From assembly GCA_016790285.1 (NCBI GenBank), contig JAEUPJ010000025.1:124001-188000 (forward strand): a stretch of DNA of 64,000 nt, given 5' to 3'. Below the pieces are notes generated by a model that ran no database searches, was not told the origin of the DNA, and saw nothing but the letters and a program-made list of their open reading frames with translations. Position numbers and translations under genes: made by a program. Of the stretch, positions 44,034 through 53,321 are shown piece by piece. Origin of the DNA: Roseateles sp. (GTDB lineage Bacteria; Pseudomonadota; Gammaproteobacteria; Burkholderiales; Burkholderiaceae_C). Numbering within the stretch: position 1 is the first letter of the stretch; every line of letters starts with the position of its first letter.

Positions 44034-44071
44034 GTCTAATGGGGTCTGCTCACCAGGCCCCGCCCCCTGCC

Positions 44072-45139
44072 ATGGCCAACGCACGCGAATCCGAACTCCA
44101 CTACCCCTTGGGCGACACCCTGCCCGGACCCGGCGAGGCCCTGGACCTCGCCCCCGGCGTGCGCTGGGTGCGCATGGGCCTGCCCTTTGCGCTGGACCAC
44201 ATCAACCTGTGGCTGCTGCGCGACCGCCAGGACGGCCGCGAGGGCTGGACCATCGTGGACTGCGGCATTGCCAGCGACGACACGCGCACCAATTGGGAGC
44301 GCGTCTTCGCCGAGCGTCTGGACGGGCTGCCCGTGCTGCGGGTGATGGCCACGCATTTCCACCCCGACCACCTCGGCCTGGCCGATTGGCTGACGCAGAA
44401 GTGGGGTTGCCGGCTCTGGATGAGCGCGACGGACTTCAACCTCGCGCGCCTGGCCAGCAGTTCCACCGTCGGCATGGGTGGCGCGGCGGCGGCAGCCTTC
44501 TTCGGCAGCCATGGGCTGACCGACCCCGAGTCGCTGCAGAAGATCCGCGACCGCGCCGACTACTACCCCAAGATGGTGCCCGTGGTGCCGGCGAGCTACC
44601 GCCGGCTGATGGACGGCACCGAAGTCGAGATTGGCGGGCGCACCTGGTACTGCATCGCCGGCTATGGCCATGCGCCCGAGCACATCAGCCTGTTCTGCCC
44701 CGACGCCGACGGCGCGCCGCTGCTGATCAGCGGCGACATGGTGCTGCCGCGCATCTCCACCAACGTGTCGGTCGTGGACGTCGAGCCCGAGGCCGACCCG
44801 CTGACGCTCTATCTCAACTCATTGGCGCGCTACCTGGCCTTGCCGGCCGAGACGCTCGTGCTGCCTTCGCATGGCAAGCCCTTCACGGGGCTGCACGAGC
44901 GCATCGACCAGCTGCGCGAGCACCACGACGAGCGCCTGACCGACGTGATGAGCGCCTGCGCCACCGAGCCCGCGCATGCCGCCGGGCTGTTGTCGGTGCT
45001 CTTCAAGCGCAAGCTGGACCTGCACCAGACCACGTTCGCGATGGGCGAGGCGATCGCCCACCTCAACGCGCTTTGGCTGCAGGGCGACCTGGTGCGCGAG
45101 CTGGGGGCGGACGGCGTCTATCGCTTCCGGCCCGCCTGA
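44072..45139 (+). CDS. MBL-fold metallo-hydrolase
   Basis: This is a 355-residue metallo-beta-lactamase-fold protein. The metal motif THFHPDHLG (about residues 92-100) is clear, with later ligands in GYGHAPEH and SGDMVLP and a final SHGKPF. A C-terminal helical domain of about 90 residues (LREHHDERLTDVMSACA onward) is the extension seen in hydrolases of the glyoxalase II/LACTB2 type. Given the LiuR-like operator, it may act on acyl-CoA or a related thioester; that is inference. A further upstream in-frame ATG exists near 44041; the ATG at 44072 is chosen. A strong terminator follows. Confidence 0.87.
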   Translation: MANARESELHYPLGDTLPGPGEALDLAPGVRWVRMGLPFALDHINLWLLRDRQDGREGWTIVDCGIASDDTRTNWERVFAERLDGLPVLRVMATHFHPDHLGLADWLTQKWGCRLWMSATDFNLARLASSSTVGMGGAAAAAFFGSHGLTDPESLQKIRDRADYYPKMVPVVPASYRRLMDGTEVEIGGRTWYCIAGYGHAPEHISLFCPDADGAPLLISGDMVLPRISTNVSVVDVEPEADPLTLYLNSLARYLALPAETLVLPSHGKPFTGLHERIDQLREHHDERLTDVMSACATEPAHAAGLLSVLFKRKLDLHQTTFAMGEAIAHLNALWLQGDLVRELGADGVYRFRPA

Positions 45140-45170
45140 ACAGGGCGCCAGGGCGCGCCCCAAAGAGAAA

Positions 45171-45213
45171 CGCCGCCCCCGATGCAGCATCGGCGGGCGG
45201 CGACTCATTTTTT
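45171..45213 (+). terminator. Rho-independent terminator after the MBL-fold gene
   Basis: A stem of about 13 pairs (CGCCGCCC..CGATG and CATCG..GGGCGGCG, 45171-45202) is followed within 5 bases by six T residues. Confidence 0.85.
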
Positions 45214-45218
45214 GCCTT

Positions 45219-45259
45219 GGTACCTTCGCTCCCACCGGCTGGAGCCGGTCCGGGGTACC
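45219..45259. other. nested inverted repeats in the 221-base gap
   Basis: Outer arms GGTACC (45219-45224 and 45254-45259) enclose a perfect stem ACCGGCT-GG-AGCCGGT (45234-45249). The element lies just after the terminator and before the stop of the convergent metallopeptidase gene. The rest of the gap (45260-45360) shows nothing clear. It could be a structured RNA, a processing site or a DNA-binding site. Confidence 0.5.
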
Positions 45260-45360
45260 TGTGGTGACAGCGTCGGGCGGAGTGTTGCTGAACGTGAAGG
45301 CCGCGGGGTGGCAATATTCACAAGTCGGGTTTCGCTCCCGAATTCCGTTCACTGACCGCG

Positions 45361-46170
45361 TTACTGGACGACGATGGATTCCTCGCGCAGCGCATCGCGC
45401 GAGCGCTCGAAGTCGGGCAGCACGGAGCGCACCGTGTCCCAGAAGGCGGGGCTGTGGTTCATCTCGCGCAGGTGGGCCAGCTCGTGGGCCACGACGTAGT
45501 CGATGATGGCCGGCGCGAAGTGGATGAGCCGCCAATTGAGGCGGATGCTGCCGTCCGCACTTGCGCTGCCCCAGCGGGTCTGGGCGGACGACAGGCGCAG
45601 CGTCTTCATCGTGACGCCGAGCAGTTCGGCGAAGCGGTGGCAGCGGGGCAGGAAGTCCTCGCGGGCGCGCGCCTGCAGCCAGGCCTGGGTCAGGTCGCGG
45701 ATCTGCTCGGCCGAGGCGCCGGGCGACAGCGGCAGTCGCAGCTGGCGCACGGCGTCATCCCACACCACCTCGCGTTCGGCAGGGGCCAGCACCAGCGTCA
45801 GCGGCGCACCCAGGTAGGGCAGGCTGCCGCCATCGAGCCACTCGATGCGCGAGGCCTGGATGCGCTGCTGGCGCTCGCGCTGCTCCACGAGCTTGCGCAG
45901 GATCCACTCGCCCTTGTGGTGCAGGGCGCGCTCGATCTCCGTCACCGGCACCCAGCGCGGCGCGCTGACGCGCAGGCCCTGTGGACCGACCACGAAGCCG
46001 ATGCTGCGCCGCCGAGCGCGCTTGAGCTCGTAGCCGATGCGGTGCTGGCCCAGCACCAGCTCGCGGCGCGCGCGTGGCGTACCTGGCTCGGCGGGCGTGA
46101 TCTCCGGCGCCATGTCGAACAGCGACAGCTGGCTGTCCTGCAGGAGCGGGGCCGGGCGCTTGGGCGGCAT
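45361..46170 (-). CDS. YgjP/DUF45-type zinc metallopeptidase domain protein
   Basis: The 269-residue protein carries VAHELAHLREMNHSPAFW, a zinc HExxH motif with a distal His, typical of the M48-like YgjP/SprT-related group. RWGSASADGSIRLNWRL just ahead is the other family marker. The N-terminal region (ELKRARRRSIGFVVGPQGLRVSAPRW) is the usual beta-rich segment. Substrate is unknown. The gene lies 5 bases downstream of plsC on the same strand and is probably cotranscribed. Confidence 0.9.
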   Translation of the reverse strand: MPPKRPAPLLQDSQLSLFDMAPEITPAEPGTPRARRELVLGQHRIGYELKRARRRSIGFVVGPQGLRVSAPRWVPVTEIERALHHKGEWILRKLVEQRERQQRIQASRIEWLDGGSLPYLGAPLTLVLAPAEREVVWDDAVRQLRLPLSPGASAEQIRDLTQAWLQARAREDFLPRCHRFAELLGVTMKTLRLSSAQTRWGSASADGSIRLNWRLIHFAPAIIDYVVAHELAHLREMNHSPAFWDTVRSVLPDFERSRDALREESIVVQ

Positions 46171-46175
46171 GGCGT

Positions 46176-46976
46176 TCAGCGTTGGGTGGGAGCGGGCTCG
46201 CCGGCGACGCCGGCGGGCCGAGGGTCCTGGTAGGCGTCCGGGTCCAGGCGGCGCATCTCGGATTCGATCCAGGTCTTGACCTCGGTCATCAGCTCGGCCG
46301 GCTCGCGGCCTTCCGGGCGGATCTGGCGGCCGATGGAGATGTCCACGACGCCCGGGCGCAGCAGGAAGCTCTTGCGCGGCCAGCAGCGCGCGGCCGTGGC
46401 GGCGATGGGCACGACGGGCAGGCCGGCCTCGATGGCCAGCCGCGTGCCACCGGTCTTGTACTCGCCCACCTGGCCGCGCGGGATGCGCGTGCCCTCGGGG
46501 AACATGATGACCCAGTTGCCCATGCCGCCCAGGCGCTTGCCCTGCGTCAGCACCTTGTTCCAGGCCTCGGTGCGGCGGCCGCGGTCGATGTGGATCATGT
46601 CCATGCGCGCCATGGCCCAGCCGAAGAAGGGCACGTAGAGCAGCTCGCGCTTGAACACATAGGCCAGCGGGTGGCTCAGCAGCGCGGGGTAGGCGAAGGT
46701 CTCCCACGTGCTCTGGTGCTTGGACAGCAGCACGACGCCTGCGCGGCGGTCGGAGGCCGGCGGTAGGTTCTCCATGCCCTGGATGCGCCAGCGCACGCCG
46801 CAGATCCAGCGTGCGCTCCAGATGGCCACCTTGAGCCAGCCGGCACAGGCCCAGTAGACCGGGTCGCCGCGGCGGAAGATCGACAGCAGCAGCACGCCCA
46901 GGGCCCAGGGGATGACCGTCACGATCAGGACGATGACGAAGATCAGCGATCGAAGTGCACTGAAGAACGTTGCCAT
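46176..46976 (-). CDS. plsC: 1-acyl-sn-glycerol-3-phosphate acyltransferase
   Basis: This is a 266-residue inner-membrane acyltransferase that makes phosphatidic acid. An N-terminal membrane helix is followed by the catalytic block SKHQSTWE (the HX4D motif with Glu in place of Asp), MARMDMIHIDRG, and FPEGTRIPRG for glycerol-phosphate binding. HX4E is common in betaproteobacterial PlsC. The gene order glyQ-glyS-gmhB-plsC is the usual one in this group. A 68-base repeat separates it from the gmhB homologue. Confidence 0.93.
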   Translation of the reverse strand: MATFFSALRSLIFVIVLIVTVIPWALGVLLLSIFRRGDPVYWACAGWLKVAIWSARWICGVRWRIQGMENLPPASDRRAGVVLLSKHQSTWETFAYPALLSHPLAYVFKRELLYVPFFGWAMARMDMIHIDRGRRTEAWNKVLTQGKRLGGMGNWVIMFPEGTRIPRGQVGEYKTGGTRLAIEAGLPVVPIAATAARCWPRKSFLLRPGVVDISIGRQIRPEGREPAELMTEVKTWIESEMRRLDPDAYQDPRPAGVAGEPAPTQR

Positions 46977-47037
46977 CAGTTCACCTGTCCCGGCAAAGCG
47001 ACACGGGTGGAATCAGAGTGCATGGCCAAGCGGATGC

Positions 47038-47106
47038 AGCGGAGCCGGCTTTGCCGGGCCGCTCGCGTCGCCCCCTTGAGGGGGCCGGCGCAGCCGGTAC
47101 GGGGTG
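47038..47106 (-). repeat. 68-base multi-hairpin intergenic repeat, copy 1
   Basis: On the minus strand this reads through three short hairpins: ACCGGC..GCCGG, CCCCCTCAAGGGGG and CCGGC..GCCGG. It matches 56947-57014 over its whole length with a few differences, in opposite orientation. It fills the gap between the gmhB homologue and plsC. Confidence 0.85.
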
Positions 47107-47109
47107 GGG

Positions 47110-47730
47110 TCAATTCAGGTCTCCGGCCTGGGTGTCGGGGGCCAGGGCCTGGCCGCGGGCTTCGGCCACGCGGCGGCGTTCTTCCTGGATCAGGGTCTCG
47201 GCAAAGCTGCCCAGGTCGTCGTGCACGCGGGCCGTGGGCACCTGCACGAGCAGCTTGGCCAGCTCCTCGGCGCCGAGGTTGCCGAAGGGGCCGGTCAGCA
47301 CGAGGTGAGGCATGCAGCCGGCGTTCTGGGCCGTCAGCAGGTCGGTCAGCGATGCGCCCACCATGTGCACGGCGCTCAGCTCCACGTCGAAGCGCTCGCC
47401 GATCTGCTTGACCAGGCCCGGCAGCGGCTTGCGGCAGTCGCAGCCTTCTTCCGGGGTGTGGGGGCAGAAGAAGGCCGCGTCCAGCCGCCCGCCCTTCTCG
47501 GCGAGCAACTGGTTGAGCCGGATGTGCACGGCGTTCAGCGACGCCATGTCCAGCAGCCCGCGCCCGATGCCGGCCTGGTTGGTGGCCAGCACCGTGTGCC
47601 AGCCGGCGTGGTTGAGCCGCGCGACGGCCTCCATGGCGCCGGGCAGCGGGTCGAGCTCTTCCGGCGCCTTGACGTGGTCGTCGCGGTAGCGGTTGAGCGT
47701 GCCGTCCCGGCCCAGGATGACGAGCTTCAT
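47110..47730 (-). CDS. GmhB-like HAD protein lacking key catalytic aspartates
   Basis: This 206-residue protein lies where betaproteobacteria carry gmhB, the phosphatase for D-glycero-D-manno-heptose 1,7-bisphosphate in LPS core synthesis. The zinc site is intact (CPHTPEEGCDCRKP; Cys89, His91, Cys97, Cys99), as are Asp9 and Lys101. The nucleophile position in motif I is Gly7 (VILGRDGTLN where LDRDG is expected) and the Mg ligand in VGDxxxD is Ala126 (VGASLTD). On family knowledge such a protein should not dephosphorylate. It may be a pseudoenzyme, or the real GmhB may be elsewhere. Start is uncertain: ATG at 47757 would add 9 residues. Confidence 0.82.
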   Translation of the reverse strand: MKLVILGRDGTLNRYRDDHVKAPEELDPLPGAMEAVARLNHAGWHTVLATNQAGIGRGLLDMASLNAVHIRLNQLLAEKGGRLDAAFFCPHTPEEGCDCRKPLPGLVKQIGERFDVELSAVHMVGASLTDLLTAQNAGCMPHLVLTGPFGNLGAEELAKLLVQVPTARVHDDLGSFAETLIQEERRRVAEARGQALAPDTQAGDLN

Positions 47731-47764
47731 GCCGTGGGCGTGGTGGTCGGCGCGCATGGGGGAT

Positions 47765-49912
47765 TTAGGCAAGGCGTGAGAGGTCCGCGACCCGGTTCAT
47801 CGCCGCATGCAGGCGGCCCAGCAGCGCCAGCCGGTTGGCCCGCAGCGCGGGGTCCTCGGCGTTGACCATCACGTCGTCGAAGAAGGCGTCCACCGGGCCC
47901 TTGAGCGCGGCCAGCACCTGCAGCGAGCCGGTGTAGTCGTGCTGCTCGAACAGGCGGTCAGCTGCGGGCTGCACTTCGGCGATGGCCGTGGCCAGGGCCT
48001 GCTCGGCGGCCTCCTGCAGCAGCTCGGCCTTCACGTCCGTGGGCAGCTCGCCCTCGACCTTCTTGAGGATGTTGCCCACGCGCTTGTTGGCCGCGGCCAG
48101 CGACGCGGCCTCGGGCAGCGCGTTGAAGGCCCGCACGGCGGCCAGCCGCTTGGGCATGGAGCCCCAGCCGCCGGTGCGCACGGCGGTCGCGGCCTCGACC
48201 TCCTGGCTGCTGTAGCCCAGCTCGCGCAGGTAGCCCACGAGACGCTCGTAGACGAAGTGCAGCAGCGCCTCGCGCGCCTTGGGGATGTCGGCCAGCATGC
48301 CCTCGGGGAAGGTGGCGAACGCGGCGTCCACCATGTCGGGCAGCGACAGCGGCAGGTTCTTCTCGACGAGGATGCGGATGATGCCCAGCGCGTGGCGGCG
48401 AAGGGCGAAGGGGTCCTTGTCGCCGGTGGGCAGCTGGCCGATGCCGAACAGGCCCACGAGGGTTTCCAGCTTGTCGGCCAGGGCCACGACGGTGCCGGTG
48501 TGGTTGCGCGGCAGCGCGTCGCCGGCGAAGCGGGGCTTGTAGTGGTCTTCGATGGCGATGGCGACGCCGTCGCGCAGGCCTTCGTGGCGGGCGTAGTAGC
48601 CGCCCATGATGCCCTGCAGCTCGGGGAACTCGCCCACCATGTCGGTCAGCAGGTCGCACTTGGCCAGCTGCGCGGCCTGCTGCACCTTGCTGTCGAGCAC
48701 CTTGAACTCGTCGTCGGCCTCCACCGTGTAGGGCAGGGTGGCCATGCTGAGCTGCTTGACGATGGCGTGGCCGATGCCGCGCACGCGCTCGGTGCGCTCG
48801 CCTTGTGAGCCCAGCTTGCCGTGGTACACGACCTTGGCCAGGCCCGGCAGGCGGTCGGCGAGCTTCTTCTTGCGGTCCTGGTCGTAGAAGAACTTGGCGT
48901 CGGCCAGGCGCGGGCGCACGACGCGCTCGTTGCCGCCGGTCACCGCCGACGCGTCGGCCGGCGCGATGTTGCTCACTACGAGGAAGTGGCGCGTGAGCTT
49001 GCCCGCGGCGTCGAGCAGCGGGAAGTACTTCTGGTTGGCCTTCATCGTCAGGATGAGGCACTCCTGCGGCACGGCCAGGAACTCCGGCTCGAAGGCGCAG
49101 GTCAGCACATTGGGGCGCTCGACGAGGGCGGTGACTTCGTCCAGCAGCGCATCGTCATCGATGGGCGTGAGGCTGAGCGCGTCGGCCGCGCCCTTGAGCT
49201 GGCGCGAGATCTCGGCGCGGCGCTCGGCGAAGCTGGCGATGACGGCGCCCTGCTCGCGCAGTTGCTCGGCGTAGCTGTCGGCAGATGTGAGGCTGACGGC
49301 GGCCTGCGCGGCCTCGAAGCGGTGGCCGGTGGTCGTGCGGCCGGAGCTCAGGCCCAGGGCCTGGATCGGCACGACATCGCTGCCATGCAGCGCGACGAGG
49401 CCGTGCGCCGGGCGCACGAACTTCACGTCCGTCCAGCCGTCGGCGAGCTGGTAGGTCATGACCTTGGGGATGGGCAGCTTGGCCAGTGTCTCGTCCAGCG
49501 CCTTTTGCAGGCCCTGCGCCAGCGTGGCGCCGGGCTGGATGCTGTCCCAGAACAGGGCTTCGGCCTTGCCGTCGGGGGCGCGCTTGAGCTGGGGCACGAC
49601 CTCCGGGCCGGCGCCCACCGAGGCGAGCTTCTTGAGCAGTGCAGGCGTGGCCTGGCCGTCGGCGGTGAGGGCCACGGCCACCGGCATGAGCTTTTGCTGC
49701 ACGGCCTTGTCGGCAGCCTTCGGCGCCACGCCAGCCACGTGCACGCCCAGTCGCCGCGGGGACGCGAACGACGTGACCGCCGCGTCGGCCGCCGCCAGGC
49801 CCTGGGCCTTGAGGCTGTCGGCCAGCACGCTGGCGAAGGATTCGCCCAGCTTCTTCAGCGCCTTGGGCGGCAGTTCTTCGACAAAGAGTTCAACGAGGAG
49901 GTTTGCGCTCAT
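47765..49912 (-). CDS. glyS: glycyl-tRNA synthetase, beta subunit
   Basis: This is a 715-residue protein starting MSANLLVELFVEELPPKALKKLGESF, the conserved GlyS N-terminus. It contains the HD-like domain (YHGKLGSQGERTERV, DLLTDMVGEFPELQGIMGGYYA) and a C-terminal anticodon-binding domain with PVDAFFDDVMVNAEDPALRANRL. With GlyQ it forms the bacterial alpha2beta2 enzyme that charges tRNA-Gly. The gap to glyQ is 3 bases. Length is normal. Confidence 0.97.
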   Translation of the reverse strand: MSANLLVELFVEELPPKALKKLGESFASVLADSLKAQGLAAADAAVTSFASPRRLGVHVAGVAPKAADKAVQQKLMPVAVALTADGQATPALLKKLASVGAGPEVVPQLKRAPDGKAEALFWDSIQPGATLAQGLQKALDETLAKLPIPKVMTYQLADGWTDVKFVRPAHGLVALHGSDVVPIQALGLSSGRTTTGHRFEAAQAAVSLTSADSYAEQLREQGAVIASFAERRAEISRQLKGAADALSLTPIDDDALLDEVTALVERPNVLTCAFEPEFLAVPQECLILTMKANQKYFPLLDAAGKLTRHFLVVSNIAPADASAVTGGNERVVRPRLADAKFFYDQDRKKKLADRLPGLAKVVYHGKLGSQGERTERVRGIGHAIVKQLSMATLPYTVEADDEFKVLDSKVQQAAQLAKCDLLTDMVGEFPELQGIMGGYYARHEGLRDGVAIAIEDHYKPRFAGDALPRNHTGTVVALADKLETLVGLFGIGQLPTGDKDPFALRRHALGIIRILVEKNLPLSLPDMVDAAFATFPEGMLADIPKAREALLHFVYERLVGYLRELGYSSQEVEAATAVRTGGWGSMPKRLAAVRAFNALPEAASLAAANKRVGNILKKVEGELPTDVKAELLQEAAEQALATAIAEVQPAADRLFEQHDYTGSLQVLAALKGPVDAFFDDVMVNAEDPALRANRLALLGRLHAAMNRVADLSRLA

Positions 49913-49915
49913 CGA

Positions 49916-50842
49916 TCAGGCCGCCTTCTTGTTCTTCAGTTCGATCTGGGCGACGACTTCGTCAGCCCAGGCCTTGGGCGCCATCGGGAACCCGAGGCGG
50001 GCGCGGCTGTCGACATAGCTCTGCGCCACGGCGCGGGCCAGGTTGCGGATGCGGCCGATGTAGGCGGCGCGCTCGGTCACCGAGATGGCACCGCGGGCGT
50101 CCAGCAGGTTGAAGGTGTGGCCGGCCTTGAGCAGCTGCTCGTAGGCGGGCAGCGCCAGCTGCTGCTCCATCAGGTGCTTGGACTGGCGCTCGTGCGCGGC
50201 AAACGCGCCGAGCAGGAAATCCACATCGCTGTGCTCGAAGTTGTAGGTGCTTTGCTCGACTTCGTTCTGGTGGAACACGTCGCCATAGGTGAGGCCATCG
50301 GTGAACACCAGGTCGTACACCGACTCCTTGCCCTGCAGGTACATCGCCAGGCGTTCCAGCCCGTAGGTGATCTCGCCGGTGATGGGCTTGCAGTCGATGC
50401 CGCCGACCTGCTGGAAGTAGGTGAACTGCGTCACTTCCATGCCGTTGAGCCAGACCTCCCAGCCCAGGCCCCAGCAGCCGAGCGTGGGGTTCTCCCAGTC
50501 GTCCTCGACGAAGCGCACGTCGTTCTTCTTGAGGTCGAAGCCGAGGGCTTCCAGCGAGCCGAGGTAGAGCTCCAGGATGTTGGCCGGCGCGGGCTTGAGC
50601 ACGACCTGGTACTGGTAGTAGTGCTGCAGGCGGTTGGGGTTGTCGCCGTAGCGGCCGTCCTTGGGGCGGCGGCTGGGCTGGACGTAGGCGGCCTTCCAGG
50701 GCTCGGGGCCGAGGGCGCGCAGGAAGGTGGCGGTGTGGCTCGTGCCGGCGCCGACTTCCATGTCGTAGGGCTGGAGGAGCGCGCAGCCCTGCTTGGACCA
50801 GTAGTCCTGCAGGGTCAGGATGATTTGCTGGAAGGTCAGCAT
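49916..50842 (-). CDS. glyQ: glycyl-tRNA synthetase, alpha subunit
   Basis: This is the 308-residue catalytic subunit. [56 protein letters not shown] and [14 protein letters not shown] are invariant class II synthetase blocks of GlyQ. It makes glycyl-adenylate and transfers glycine with GlyS. The start at 50842 gives the family N-terminus. It lies 29 bases downstream of lnt and is probably part of the same transcript. Confidence 0.97.
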   Translation of the reverse strand: MLTFQQIILTLQDYWSKQGCALLQPYDMEVGAGTSHTATFLRALGPEPWKAAYVQPSRRPKDGRYGDNPNRLQHYYQYQVVLKPAPANILELYLGSLEALGFDLKKNDVRFVEDDWENPTLGCWGLGWEVWLNGMEVTQFTYFQQVGGIDCKPITGEITYGLERLAMYLQGKESVYDLVFTDGLTYGDVFHQNEVEQSTYNFEHSDVDFLLGAFAAHERQSKHLMEQQLALPAYEQLLKAGHTFNLLDARGAISVTERAAYIGRIRNLARAVAQSYVDSRARLGFPMAPKAWADEVVAQIELKNKKAA

Positions 50843-50871
50843 GAGACTCGATCGAGAGGGGGTGGCCGATT

Positions 50872-52329
50872 CTATGGGGCCGCCCTGCGCCGCCCGGCGA
50901 GGGCCAGCCCGGTCAGCGCCAGCAGCGCCGCGGCCCACAGCGGCCACAGGCCGAGCGCGGCCAGCCAGCTCGCGTAGGGCGTGGTGCCGGTGCGGCCTTC
51001 CACGCGTGCCTCGAGCACGCCGCGCGCGAGCGGCGGCAGGCGGGCCGTCACCTGGCCGTGGTGGTCGACGGCCGCGGTGGCGCCGGTGTTCGTGGAGCGC
51101 ACGACCGGCCGCTGGAACTCCAGCGCGCGCATCTGCGAGAACTGCAAGTGCTGGTCCTGGATCATGACGGTGCCGAACCAGGCGAGGTTGCTGACGTTGA
51201 CGAAGGCCGTGGCGGCCTCGGGCCCGGTCACGCTCTCCACGATGTCCTCGCCGAACAGGTCTTCGTAGCAGATGAGCGGGCGCAGCCGCTGGCCGGCCAC
51301 GACCCAGGGGCGCTGGTGACTGCCGCGGGCCTGGTCGTCCAGCGGGATGTTCATCGCGTGCACGAACCACGCGAAGCCCGGCGGGATGAACTCGCCGAAG
51401 GGCAGCAGGTGGCGCTTGCCGTAGTGGTAGTCCGCGCCCAGGGCCACGACGGAGTTGACGAAGCCCTCGTCCACGTTCCCCAGGAAGCTGCCGAGCAGCA
51501 CCGGCCGCTGCGGGCGGGCCAGGTGGGCGAGGGTGTCGCGGTCGAGCTCGGCCAGCGGCAGCGGCACGACCGACTCAGGCGTGATGACGACCTGGCCCTG
51601 GGCCGAGTCCACCAGCTGCGCGAGCGTGGCCAGGTTGGCGGCGAAGCGGGCGGGGTCGAACTTCTGGTCCTGCGGGATGCTGGGCTGCACCAGCGACACG
51701 GCCAGCTCCCCGGCTGGTGCGGTGAAGCCCTGCGGCAGCAGCAGCCCGGCCAGCGGCAGCACCAGGGCCGGTGCCGCCCACGCCCAGGCGCGCTGGCGCG
51801 CCAGCACGAGGCCTGCGGCCGCGAGCGCCGCCAGGGCGCAGATGCCGTACACGCCGACCCACGGCGCCCAGCCGGCCAGCGGCCCGACCGTGTGCGCGTA
51901 GCCCGAGGCGATCCACGGGAAGCCGCTGAACCAGGTGGCCCGCGCGAGTTCGGCCAGCAGCCAGGCCGGCACCAGCGCCAGCAGCCGCCAGCGCCCCGGC
52001 GCGACCCAGCGGGCCATGAGCCCGAGGGCCAGTGCGTAGTAGCCCCCCAGGAAGGCTGCGAGCAGCCCCACGGCCAGCGCCGCCAGCACCCACGGGATGC
52101 CGCCGAACTGGTGCATGCTGATGTGCAGCCACCACAGGCCCGAGGCCAGCCACGCGAAGCCGAACAGCCCGCCGGCCAGTGCGGCGCGCCGCGGCGAGGC
52201 GCGCTCGACCAGGCCGAACAGCAGGGCCAGGGCCCCGATCTGCAGGAACCACGCGCCGGTCGGGGCGAAGGCCGCCGTGTGCAGCACACCCGCGGCCAGC
52301 GCGAGGGCTGCCGCCCGGGCGCGCGTCAC
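50872..52329 (-). CDS. lnt: apolipoprotein N-acyltransferase
   Basis: This 485-residue inner-membrane enzyme adds the third acyl chain to lipoproteins. Several N-terminal helices precede a nitrilase-like domain with Glu in [12 protein letters not shown], Lys in [12 protein letters not shown] and the nucleophile Cys in [11 protein letters not shown] final helix closes the protein. The start is GTG at 52329, overlapping the corC stop as GTGA. The corC-lnt pairing is classical in Proteobacteria. Length is normal. Confidence 0.95.
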   Translation of the reverse strand: MTRARAAALALAAGVLHTAAFAPTGAWFLQIGALALLFGLVERASPRRAALAGGLFGFAWLASGLWWLHISMHQFGGIPWVLAALAVGLLAAFLGGYYALALGLMARWVAPGRWRLLALVPAWLLAELARATWFSGFPWIASGYAHTVGPLAGWAPWVGVYGICALAALAAAGLVLARQRAWAWAAPALVLPLAGLLLPQGFTAPAGELAVSLVQPSIPQDQKFDPARFAANLATLAQLVDSAQGQVVITPESVVPLPLAELDRDTLAHLARPQRPVLLGSFLGNVDEGFVNSVVALGADYHYGKRHLLPFGEFIPPGFAWFVHAMNIPLDDQARGSHQRPWVVAGQRLRPLICYEDLFGEDIVESVTGPEAATAFVNVSNLAWFGTVMIQDQHLQFSQMRALEFQRPVVRSTNTGATAAVDHHGQVTARLPPLARGVLEARVEGRTGTTPYASWLAALGLWPLWAAALLALTGLALAGRRRAAP

Positions 52330-53207
52330 GCTTCGGTCTCGTCGTCGGGCGCGCGGGTCACCTTGAACCAGCGCACCGCGCCACCGCGCGTGAGCATGAC
52401 GGCGAAGTTCAGCCCCGCCACCCGCACCGTCTCGCCGCGGCGCGGCACGCGCCCATGCTCGTGGGCGACGAGGCCGCCGATGGTGTCGAAGTCGTTGTCG
52501 GGCAAGGCCAGGGCGAAGGCGCCGTTGACGGCGGCGATGGTAGCGTCTCCCGCCACGCGCTGGCTGCCGTCGGCCAGGGTGTAGATGCCGGTGTCGGAGC
52601 GTTCGTCGTCGAACTCGTCCTCGATCTCGCCGACGATCTCCTCCAGCACGTCCTCGATGGTGATGAGGCCGGCGGTGTTGCCGAACTCATCGATGACGAT
52701 CGCCAGGTGGTTGCGGTTGGAGCGGAAGTCGCGCAGCAGCTCGTTGAGCCCTTTGCTCTCGGGCACGAAGACCGTCGGGCGCAGCAGGGCGCGCAGGTTC
52801 AGCTCGGGCGCGCGCTGCATCTTGAGCAGGTCTTTCGCGAGCAGGATGCCGATGATGTTGTCGCGCGTGCCCTCGTAGACCGGGAAGCGCGAGTGGCCGG
52901 TGTCGATGACCACGGCCAGCAGCTCGTCGTAAGGCGCGTCGATGTCCAGGAGGTCCATGCGTGGCGCGGCCACCATGGCGTCGCCCGCCGAGAGCTCGGC
53001 CATGCGCAGCACGCCCTCCAGCATCTGGCGCGACTCGGGCTCGATCAGCTCGCGCTGCTCGGCGTCGGCCAGGGTCTCGATCAGTTCGGTCTTGGAGTCA
53101 GGGCCGGGGTGCAGGAACTCCAGCATGCGCTCCAGCAGGCCGCGGGCCTCGGGCGGGTGTTTGGCGGCCCCGCGACTTGGGGGCCTGCCTGAATGCGGTT
53201 CGCTCAA
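52326..53207 (-). CDS. corC: CorC/HlyC-family CBS-domain protein
   Basis: The 293-residue protein holds two CBS domains (about 70-200; MVAAPRMDLLDIDAPYDELL, AIVIDEFGNTAGLITIEDVLEEIVGEIEDE) and a C-terminal CorC_HlyC domain (LPDNDFDTIGGLV, GETVRVAGLNFAVMLTRGG). It lacks the membrane DUF21 domain, so it is the soluble form linked to Mg/Co efflux or, by genomic context, to Lnt function. It precedes lnt with an overlap. Confidence 0.93.
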   Translation of the reverse strand: MSEPHSGRPPSRGAAKHPPEARGLLERMLEFLHPGPDSKTELIETLADAEQRELIEPESRQMLEGVLRMAELSAGDAMVAAPRMDLLDIDAPYDELLAVVIDTGHSRFPVYEGTRDNIIGILLAKDLLKMQRAPELNLRALLRPTVFVPESKGLNELLRDFRSNRNHLAIVIDEFGNTAGLITIEDVLEEIVGEIEDEFDDERSDTGIYTLADGSQRVAGDATIAAVNGAFALALPDNDFDTIGGLVAHEHGRVPRRGETVRVAGLNFAVMLTRGGAVRWFKVTRAPDDETEA

Positions 53208-53321
53208 GGGGAGCTGTCAAGGTATTGCGGAGGGGACAGAATAGCCGATTGGAGTGACAAACCCTTGTCCTTTGGCGCCGAGCCCCTATCTTGGTTGCCT
53301 TCTTTCGAAACGGTCCCCGCC

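Noticed and set aside
44019-44040. Sigma-70 promoter formed by TTGACG and TCTAAT near the LiuR-like operator
   Set aside because: The spacing is only 10 bases, too short for a sigma-70 promoter and not the 19-base spacing of classical MerR promoters.
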